In this document: one piece after another, positions 1 to 5,992 of the stretch
Numbering within the stretch: position 1 is the stretch's first letter
Layout: each line of letters begins with the position of its first letter
Assembly: GCA_030649435.1 (NCBI GenBank)
Contig: JAUSKE010000126.1
Coordinates: forward strand, 1-14,149
Origin: Deltaproteobacteria bacterium
GTDB lineage: Bacteria > UBA10199 > JACPAL01 > JACOUP01
Length of the DNA: 14,149 nt
Direction: 5' to 3'
Notes under the pieces: model-generated
Told to the model about the DNA's origin: nothing
What the model saw: only the letters and a program-made list of their open reading frames with translations
Databases searched by the model: none
Translations under genes and position numbers: made by a program

Positions 1-2
1 GT

Positions 3-1355
3 TGTTGTGCCGAAGGGGATGCCACGGCGGTTGAGTCACTGCCTCCTGAAGATGGGGAGCAGCTCGCACTGGCGGTGGTCCCTTCTTCCTCTTCCTTTGG
101 TATTAGCGAAACCGCTTCTAGGGCCTTGCACCGAGTTTCCGACGGGACAGGATCACGAGGCTCGGTTGGGGCGACTCGTGCTCTTTTGGAGCGCTGGTCG
201 GCAACCCACCCGGTCGCGGCCGGGGTTCGTTACCCGGTGATCTCTGAAGGGACTGCTGCCAAGGTCGATCGGTATGTAACCGACCTTGATCGTTCGTCGG
301 TGACCCCTTCGACGGCAACTTTTTTTGGACGTCATCCCGATGCGCTCCTGGCCTTTCAAGATTGGGCCAGGAGGAGTCACCTCAGGGGTCCTTTTCAGGC
401 CTTGGTGGTTGGTGCCGGTTTCGGACCGACGATGAACAGGGGTGGCACTCCAGACGCGCCACTCCCTTTTGAGTCGATTGCGGTACTGGAATGGCTTGGA
501 CTCTTGGGCCAGAGTGGAGCCGATTTTCGTCTGGATGTGATTGACCCTTCCGGAGAGATCGCCAATTATTTTTCAGAACTGAGTCGGGCCGAAGAGCATA
601 CCTTTTTTGTTGCGGATAATCCAAGCCCACGTTGGGCTTTTAATACGATCCCAGAGACTTTTCCAGCGGAGGTCTTTGGGAGGTATGCGACAGACGTGAC
701 CGGTTCTTACCCCCACCCCTTACCGGAAGGGGCAAGGCATGTCTGGCGGGTGACATTTCCCAGATCTCTCTTACAGCGGCTCCGTTTTGTGCATGGCAAC
801 GTCCTTGCGCCACTGCCGGGGACTGATTACGATCTGATCGACTACCATGCTGTGAGGATGTATGTGCCGCGGGATCTCTGGATCAATCCAGGACCTAATT
901 CCCCTCTTATCGATCTCGATATAGCCAATCTTCTGATGAATCTCAGGCCGGGCGGTTGGTTGATGACCGGCAGACTTTCTTCAGAGGCTGCTTTTCAACA
1001 CGAAGTTGTTATTGCCCCTTCTATGGGTGCTAATGGTCATGCCTACCGTGTTTCAGGTCTCAAAACGGAACTCCCTTTTCTGGAACGCCAGCGGGATGGT
1101 TCGTGGCCAGTGCATGTTCACTCCGATGACAACGGTGATGGAAGCAGAGGTCACAGAATCAGTTACCGCAGGTCACCAGGATCGCTCACTTTTCGTGATA
1201 CGTCGGATGGCGACTCTCTTTTAGGGACATCAGGGCTTCTTGAGGGGGGAGCTGCAGTTATTCCAGACGAAGCGATTCGAAGCGAGGCCCTGCCGCGAGG
1301 AGCCTCAGAGCCTTCCGTTTTGCCCCGACCAGCGCGGCGGCTCGTGATCCCTTAA
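3..1355 (+). CDS. Methyltransferase-fold protein of unknown role, 5'-truncated by the window edge
   Basis: The frame is open to the first bases with no stop, so the gene almost certainly begins outside the window; a GTG at 75 is only an internal option. About 450 residues are visible. The first 130 or so match nothing I recognise. The middle has the order of a class I SAM-dependent methyltransferase: a hydrophobic strand followed by the glycine-rich VVGAGFG (about visible residues 135-141), then a strand ending in VIDPSGE (acidic residue at the end of strand 2), then a HGNVLAPLP / YDLIDYHAV segment, then NLRPGGWLMTG, a typical post-motif strand. The last 100 residues are polar and probably poorly ordered. 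No substrate can be deduced, and it could be a non-catalytic Rossmann protein. It is separated from lysS by 96 bases with a possible promoter, so it is probably not part of the lysS operon. Confidence 0.75.
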   Translation, partial: CCAEGDATAVESLPPEDGEQLALAVVPSSSSFGISETASRALHRVSDGTGSRGSVGATRALLERWSATHPVAAGVRYPVISEGTAAKVDRYVTDLDRSSVTPSTATFFGRHPDALLAFQDWARRSHLRGPFQALVVGAGFGPTMNRGGTPDAPLPFESIAVLEWLGLLGQSGADFRLDVIDPSGEIANYFSELSRAEEHTFFVADNPSPRWAFNTIPETFPAEVFGRYATDVTGSYPHPLPEGARHVWRVTFPRSLLQRLRFVHGNVLAPLPGTDYDLIDYHAVRMYVPRDLWINPGPNSPLIDLDIANLLMNLRPGGWLMTGRLSSEAAFQHEVVIAPSMGANGHAYRVSGLKTELPFLERQRDGSWPVHVHSDDNGDGSRGHRISYRRSPGSLTFRDTSDGDSLLGTSGLLEGGAAVIPDEAIRSEALPRGASEPSVLPRPARRLVIP

Positions 1356-1380
1356 GCATTGCCGGCAATCCCCTTTTCCC

Positions 1381-1410
1381 TTGACTAAAGAAGAGCCTGC
1401 CCGATAGAGT
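1381..1410 (+). promoter_or_regulatory. Possible sigma70 promoter for the lysS-lol-bamA operon
   Basis: TTGACT at 1381-1386 (5 of 6 to the consensus -35) is followed after an 18-base spacer by TAGAGT at 1405-1410 (4 of 6 to the -10). The predicted start point, near 1417, would give a leader of about 35 bases before the lysS ATG. It is the only candidate I see in the 96-base gap between the upstream gene and lysS, and it lies at the natural head of the operon. The -10 is imperfect, so the call is moderate. Confidence 0.4.
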
Positions 1411-1451
1411 CACCCCCACTTTTTATCAATTTCTCTAGTAATTCTCAACGT

Positions 1452-2849
1452 ATGGATGAGACGTCGCAGCAGTATCAGGAACGGTTGAAAAAACTGGACG
1501 AACTCCGAAAGGAGGGGGTCGATCCCTACCCAAACGGTTTCGTCGTCCCCCACACCAGTGCCGAGATTTGTGAGAAGTATGGCCAGCTTTCCAAGGAAGA
1601 ATTAGAAAAGAAGACAGAGGTTTTTACCATTGCCGGTCGGGTGATGATGATCCGCTCGTTCGGCAAGGCGGCGTTCGTCGTCCTTCAGGACCGGAAGGGA
1701 AAACTCCAAACTTTTATCCAGCAGAAAAGCCTGACCGAAAAGGAGTACGAACTTTTTAAGAAGATCGATCGCGGCGATTTTATTCTCGTGACCGGAACTC
1801 TCTTTCGGACCAAGACTGATGAGCTGACGCTTCTGGCCCAAAGTTTTAAACTGGTGACCAAATCGCTCCAGCCGTTGCCGGAAAAGTGGCATGGCCTGAC
1901 CGATGTCGAAATCCGCTACCGCCAGCGTTACATTGATTTGGTGGTCAACGAACCGGTTCGGGAAGTTTTCAAGAAGCGATCGCAGATTATTCAGTGGGTT
2001 CGGGAATTTTTGACCGTCCGTGAATTTCTCGAGGTGGAAACCCCCGCCATGCACTCGATCGCCGGTGGGGCGGCGGCACGACCGTTCACCACCCATCACA
2101 ACACGCTCGATATGGATCTTTATCTGCGGATCGCCCCCGAACTTTATCTCAAACGGCTTGTTGTCGGCGGTTTTGAAAGGGTCTTCGAGATTGGCCGGAA
2201 CTTTCGAAACGAGGGGATCAGCACGCAACACAATCCGGAATTTACAATGCTTGAGTTTTACCAGTCCTATGCCACGTACGAAGACCTGATCCGTTTGACG
2301 GAGGAGTTGCTCGCCTCCCTTGTTCAAAAACTATTCGGCAAGAATGAGTTGACCTATCAAGGGACGGTTTTGAATTTCAAAGCACCGTTTGAGCGGATCA
2401 CCACTACCGAGATGATGAAGCGGGGAGAAGATAAACTAGTCCAGCCGACGTTTGTGACCGATTTTACGGTGGAGGACTCGCCGCTCGCCCGCAAGAGTCA
2501 TAAAAATCCAAACCTGGTTGATCGTTTTGAATTGTATATCGCCGGTCGTGAGGTGGCGAACGCCTTTTCAGAATTAAATGACCCGATCGATCAGAAGGAA
2601 CGGTTCCAAAAACAGGTAGAAAAGAAAAAGAAGGGGGACCAAGAGGCGATGGGTTACGACGCTGACTACATCGAGGCGTTGGAGGTCGGCATGCCACCGA
2701 CGGCGGGGGAGGGGATCGGCATCGATCGCTTGGTGATGATCCTGACCGACCAACCATCGATCCGTGACGTGATTCTTTTTCCCCTTTTGAGACCACAGAA
2801 GGGTGGTTCTCCCAAGGGGGACTTACCCAAGAGTGACTCACCCGCATGA
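1452..2849 (+). CDS. lysS: Lysyl-tRNA synthetase, class II, with a shortened motif 2-motif 3 region
   Basis: This 465-residue protein charges tRNA-Lys with lysine using ATP in the cytoplasm. An N-terminal OB-fold anticodon-binding domain (about 55-150, with IAGRVMMIRSFGKAAFVVLQD) is followed by the class II core: motif 1 around YRQRYIDLV, the GGAAARPFTTHHN lysine-site segment, motif 2 with FERVFEIGRNFRNEG (about 240-255), the ASN-like GREVANAFSELND, and motif 3 GEGIGIDRLVMIL (about 418-430). All signature motifs look intact. Two oddities are visible. Between K323 and LVQPTF (329-334) only five residues occur where the E. coli enzyme, as I recall it, has close to 50. The C-terminus is also extended past the usual LLRP ending by a tail of three five-residue repeats. 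The start has no clear Shine-Dalgarno, but MDETSQQYQERLKKL is a normal LysRS beginning. The stop overlaps the next start as ATGA. Confidence 0.97.
   Translation: MDETSQQYQERLKKLDELRKEGVDPYPNGFVVPHTSAEICEKYGQLSKEELEKKTEVFTIAGRVMMIRSFGKAAFVVLQDRKGKLQTFIQQKSLTEKEYELFKKIDRGDFILVTGTLFRTKTDELTLLAQSFKLVTKSLQPLPEKWHGLTDVEIRYRQRYIDLVVNEPVREVFKKRSQIIQWVREFLTVREFLEVETPAMHSIAGGAAARPFTTHHNTLDMDLYLRIAPELYLKRLVVGGFERVFEIGRNFRNEGISTQHNPEFTMLEFYQSYATYEDLIRLTEELLASLVQKLFGKNELTYQGTVLNFKAPFERITTTEMMKRGEDKLVQPTFVTDFTVEDSPLARKSHKNPNLVDRFELYIAGREVANAFSELNDPIDQKERFQKQVEKKKKGDQEAMGYDADYIEALEVGMPPTAGEGIGIDRLVMILTDQPSIRDVILFPLLRPQKGGSPKGDLPKSDSPA
2802..2846 (+). repeat. Three imperfect 15-base tandem units encoding the LysS C-terminal tail
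   Basis: The units GGTGGTTCTCCCAAG (2802-2816), GGGGACTTACCCAAG (2817-2831) and AGTGACTCACCCGCA (2832-2846) encode GGSPK, GDLPK and SDSPA. Units 1 and 2 agree at 10 of 15 bases and units 2 and 3 at 9 of 15, with the central CCC kept in all. They lie directly after the conserved end of LysRS and run into the ATG of the next gene. Confidence 0.55.
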
Positions 2850-4045
2850 TTCTCTCCTGGTTGGCCCATCGCACACTCCGATCGAAGAGGCGTCCGCTAT
2901 TCGTCACCCTATTATCACTGATCGGTATCGGTGGCATGGCGCTTGGGGTTTTTTCATTAATCGTCGTCCTCTCGGTGATGAATGGCTTTGAAAAAGATTT
3001 TCGTGAACGGATCGTCGGCTTTAACGGCGCACTGACAGTCCGGGGAGAAGAAAAAGAGTTGCGTCACCTCCAAAAGAGCGATTTTGCCAACAGAGGATTC
3101 CTTTTTGTTGAAGGGGAGGGAATTTTACAATCAGCGGATAAAGAGTCAATTGGTGTCCGTGTGCGAGGTTTAGAAAAAGGAGACCCCCGACTCGATAAAA
3201 AATTTGAGGTGAGGTATACCGCTTCAGAAGGAGCCGATTCCCTTTTTACCGATGAGCCGGGGATCATTCTGGGGCAGGAGTTGGCGGCCACGCTCGGCGT
3301 TCACCCTGATTTTGAAGACAAACTTCTCTTGATTTCCCCCTTGGGGGATATCGGCCCGAACGGCGATTTTGTCCCAAAACTTCGCCAGTTTCGGGTGATT
3401 GGAATTTTTAAATCAGGATTTTATGAATACGACACCAAGTATGCGCTGATCGGTTACCCCGAGGCGAAGAGGCTCTTCCCGATGGCAGGAGGAGAAGGGA
3501 TGATGGTGTCGGTCAATAGTTGGCAAGAGGCGAACTTGTTGAAAAAAAATCTGGAAGGCCAACCACTTTGGGCGGGTCACGTTGAAACCTGGCAGGGGCA
3601 AAACTCAAAACTTTTTCAGGCGCTCCGGATGGAACGGGTTGGGATGTTTCTGCTCTTGGCGATGATCATCCTTATCGCGACGATCACGATTTTTGGAATA
3701 CTGTCGCTCATCATCCTGGATAAAGTCCGCGATGTCGTCCTGCTGAAGGCGATTGGGCTCACCAAAAGCCGGGTCAGAAAATTATTTATCCTTCAAGGGG
3801 TTCAGATTGGTCTGAAGGGAACCGCCTGGGGGGGATCGCTTGGTCTTTTTGTGGTGATTCTTCTCTCTCTCTGGCACCTGCCGCTCCCATCTTCTTACTA
3901 TTTGGATTACCTACCGGTCTCACCAAATTTTTGGCAGATCGCCCTCATTTTAGTGACGGCCCCCTTGCTCGCTGCGGCCACCGGATTTTACCCGGCGGGA
4001 GAGGCGGCCAAACTGGAGATCGCACCACTCTTGCGCTATGAATAG
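2846..4045 (+). CDS. lolC: Lipoprotein-releasing ABC transporter permease, LolC/LolE family (first copy)
   Basis: This 399-residue inner-membrane protein belongs to the LolCDE complex, which extracts mature lipoproteins from the inner membrane and passes them to the LolA carrier. Residues 18-43 form the first membrane segment, with the family-typical GMALGVFSLIVVLSVMNGFEKDFRERI. A large periplasmic domain follows (about 45-260). Three C-terminal membrane segments lie near 265-290, 318-345 and 362-385, with the FtsX-type coupling stretch RDVVLLKAIGLTKSRVRKLFILQG between the second and third. The end, YPAGEAAKLE...LRYE, matches the family's usual YPAxxAAxxxPxxxLRYE. The ATG overlaps the lysS stop (ATGA), which suggests translational coupling. 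The choice of lolC rather than lolE is arbitrary, because a second related permease follows. Confidence 0.9.
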   Translation: MILSWLAHRTLRSKRRPLFVTLLSLIGIGGMALGVFSLIVVLSVMNGFEKDFRERIVGFNGALTVRGEEKELRHLQKSDFANRGFLFVEGEGILQSADKESIGVRVRGLEKGDPRLDKKFEVRYTASEGADSLFTDEPGIILGQELAATLGVHPDFEDKLLLISPLGDIGPNGDFVPKLRQFRVIGIFKSGFYEYDTKYALIGYPEAKRLFPMAGGEGMMVSVNSWQEANLLKKNLEGQPLWAGHVETWQGQNSKLFQALRMERVGMFLLLAMIILIATITIFGILSLIILDKVRDVVLLKAIGLTKSRVRKLFILQGVQIGLKGTAWGGSLGLFVVILLSLWHLPLPSSYYLDYLPVSPNFWQIALILVTAPLLAAATGFYPAGEAAKLEIAPLLRYE

Positions 4046-5267
4046 AAACTTCATCGTCTCCTATCTTTTTAAACGTCGCGAGCGATCCCTCATTCGGATC
4101 GCCTCACTCTTGACCATCATCGGCGTTTCGTTTGCCGTCACGTCACAGCTCACCGGTTTTTCGATCCTTTCCGGTTTTGAAAAAGAATACCTGAAGGCGG
4201 TGCTCAATTTTAATGCGCCGCTCGTGGTGATGAAAACGGGGGAGATGGAACAGGCGACTATTGAAGAGGCGAAACTTAAAAGTTGGTTTGAGACAAAACA
4301 GTCCGGTGAAAAGACAATCATGACCCCGTTTTTGTATCGGGAAGGATTGATCGTTTCGAAGCAAAAGGTCAAAGGGGTTGTGATGAAAGGGGTCGATCTG
4401 CCCCGACTGATGCAGGCCTCCGGGACAAAGATTCATTATTTTGAAAAAGCCAAAAAAAAAGAGGAGGGGCTTTTGATTGGTAGCGCGCTGGCCAAGTCTC
4501 TCGGGCTGTCGGAGACAAACCGCGGACCGATCTATCTCTTCCTTCCGGAGGAGAAAGTTGATTGGCAAAGGCAAAATCTTTCGTCAAGGGATTTTCATAG
4601 CTTTCCGGTCGTTGGTACCTTTGAGTCGGGCCTCTATGATTATGATGCTGGTTTTGTCTTTCTTTCGCTTCCTGTTGCCCAGAAACTTCTAAAGGCCACC
4701 GGTAAAGTCACTGGAATAGAGGTTTGGCTGGCCGATCCAGAAAAAGGAGTTTCTCTGGCAGACGAAATGAAAAGTGAATGGCATTACCCCTATTCGATTT
4801 TGAGTTGGTGGGATCTGAACGAACATCTTTTTCAGGCGTTGAAGCTGCAGAAACTCGTTTTTGGGATCCTCTTGGGATTTCTTGTCCTCGTCTCTTCGTT
4901 CAACCTGACTGGAATCTTGGTAATGAAGATGCTGGAGCGACGACGGGATGTCGCTGTCCTTCGGGTCATTGGAGCGACCTTAAAAGATCTGAAAAAGATT
5001 TTTTTGACGGAAGGGCTCCTCTTGGGAGGGAGTGGACTTTTGATCGGAACGCTTCTTGCGCTCATTCTTTCGACGATCCTTTCGCACAATCGTCTCATTG
5101 CACTAGCGCCAGAGATCTATTTTATTTCGTCAGTCCCTTCGGTCTGGCAGTGGCATGAGGTTTTTTGGATCCTTGCCGGAGGAGTGGCAATCATTGTGGG
5201 AGCGGTCTGGTTTTCGCTTTCGCAGCTTGGTCGTCTGAATCTAATCAGGGTCTTAACGGAAGGGTAG
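4038..5267 (+). CDS. lolE: Lipoprotein-releasing ABC transporter permease, LolC/LolE family (second, divergent copy)
   Basis: A 409-residue membrane protein with the same architecture as its upstream neighbour: first membrane segment at about 20-43 (IRIASLLTIIGVSFAV), then SILSGFEKEYLKAVL, a large periplasmic domain, and three C-terminal segments near 272-296, 328-347 and 377-397. The coupling stretch RRRDVAVLRVIGATLKDLKKIF is well conserved. Its start lies eight bases inside the upstream permease gene, so the two are probably translated together and form a LolC-LolE heterodimer with the LolD ATPase. It is clearly diverged from the first copy: the SGMALGV-like motif of the first membrane segment is replaced by GVSFAVTSQLTGF, and the C-terminus lacks the YPAxxAA motif. 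The pair may be an old duplication. Which copy plays which role cannot be told from the sequence. Confidence 0.87.
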   Translation: MNRNFIVSYLFKRRERSLIRIASLLTIIGVSFAVTSQLTGFSILSGFEKEYLKAVLNFNAPLVVMKTGEMEQATIEEAKLKSWFETKQSGEKTIMTPFLYREGLIVSKQKVKGVVMKGVDLPRLMQASGTKIHYFEKAKKKEEGLLIGSALAKSLGLSETNRGPIYLFLPEEKVDWQRQNLSSRDFHSFPVVGTFESGLYDYDAGFVFLSLPVAQKLLKATGKVTGIEVWLADPEKGVSLADEMKSEWHYPYSILSWWDLNEHLFQALKLQKLVFGILLGFLVLVSSFNLTGILVMKMLERRRDVAVLRVIGATLKDLKKIFLTEGLLLGGSGLLIGTLLALILSTILSHNRLIALAPEIYFISSVPSVWQWHEVFWILAGGVAIIVGAVWFSLSQLGRLNLIRVLTEG

Positions 5268-5275
5268 TTGACTCT

Positions 5276-5280
5276 AGAGG
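5276..5280 (+). promoter_or_regulatory. Ribosome binding site fixing the lolD start
   Basis: AGAGG ends four bases before the ATG at 5285. The same frame is open further upstream (a longer reading could begin at 5165), but that extension overlaps the second permease gene and has no ABC-protein similarity. This site and the typical MAFIVAQNLQKSY beginning support 5285. Confidence 0.6.
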
Positions 5281-5284
5281 TAAC

Positions 5285-5992
5285 ATGGCTTTTATCGTCG
5301 CACAAAATCTCCAGAAGTCGTACCTCCTCAACGGAAAGGATTTGCCCGTTTTGAAAGGGGTCGACCTCACGATCGAAAAGGGGGAGTGCCTTTTTATTTT
5401 GGGGGCCTCAGGGGCTGGCAAGTCGACGCTCCTCCACCTGATCGGATTACTCGATCAGCCAACCGGGGGCTCTGTTTTGTACAACGGTGAGGATCTTTAT
5501 TCCAAAAAAGAGGCGGAGCTCGCCCTATTTCGCAACCGGTCGATAGGTTTTGTCTTTCAGTTTCATTACCTCTTGAATGATTTTTCTGCATTGGAAAATG
5601 TGATGATGCCGCTCCTCGTTCGGGGAGAAAATCGTTCTGATGCGGCACGAGCCGCCAGTAAAATTCTCGAAAAGTTGAATCTGGCTCACCGGAAGGAACA
5701 CCGACCAGCCGAGCTCTCCGGTGGAGAGCAACAGAGAGTTGCCGTTGCCCGTGCACTCGTGACCGAGCCTCAAATAATTTTTGCCGACGAGCCGACGGGG
5801 AATCTCGACCGCGAAACAGGAGAATCGCTCCTAACAACGCTTCTTGATGACCAAAAGGAACGAAATGGGAGTCTTGTGATCGTAACGCATAATGAGGCAT
5901 TGATGAACAAGGCCCTGGCCTACCCGGCAGGGCAGGCGGCCGAGCGAACGAAGGTCCGTCAGATTCACCTGTCGGATGGGCGGGTGGCATGA
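5285..5992 (+). CDS. lolD: Lipoprotein-releasing ABC transporter ATP-binding protein LolD
   Basis: A 235-residue cytoplasmic ATPase that powers lipoprotein release by the LolC/LolE membrane subunits. The ABC motifs are complete: Walker A GASGAGKST (40-48), Q-loop glutamine Q92 in FVFQFHYLLNDFSALENV (a stretch characteristic of LolD), signature LSGGEQQR (144-151), Walker B IIFADEPTGNLD (164-175) and switch histidine H202 in IVTHN. After H202 the protein carries roughly 12 more residues than I recall for E. coli LolD (about 211-225, YPAGQAAERTKVR) before the usual LSDGR ending. That insert is away from the catalytic motifs, so the protein should be active. The 3' end overlaps the bamA start as ATGA. 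The gene follows both permeases, whereas E. coli has the order lolC-lolD-lolE. Confidence 0.95.
   Translation: MAFIVAQNLQKSYLLNGKDLPVLKGVDLTIEKGECLFILGASGAGKSTLLHLIGLLDQPTGGSVLYNGEDLYSKKEAELALFRNRSIGFVFQFHYLLNDFSALENVMMPLLVRGENRSDAARAASKILEKLNLAHRKEHRPAELSGGEQQRVAVARALVTEPQIIFADEPTGNLDRETGESLLTTLLDDQKERNGSLVIVTHNEALMNKALAYPAGQAAERTKVRQIHLSDGRVA

Noticed and set aside
7..240. Small plus-strand open frame starting with GTG at 7
   Set aside because: It overlaps the larger frame that is open from the window edge, has a low-complexity basic composition and resembles no protein; a shadow frame.
1602..2327. Long minus-strand open frame (241 codons) inside lysS
   Set aside because: It lies wholly antisense to the conserved catalytic part of lysS and encodes nothing recognisable.
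5165..5284. Upstream extension of lolD to 5165
   Set aside because: The extra residues lie inside the second permease gene and do not resemble any ABC protein; a good ribosome site precedes ATG 5285.
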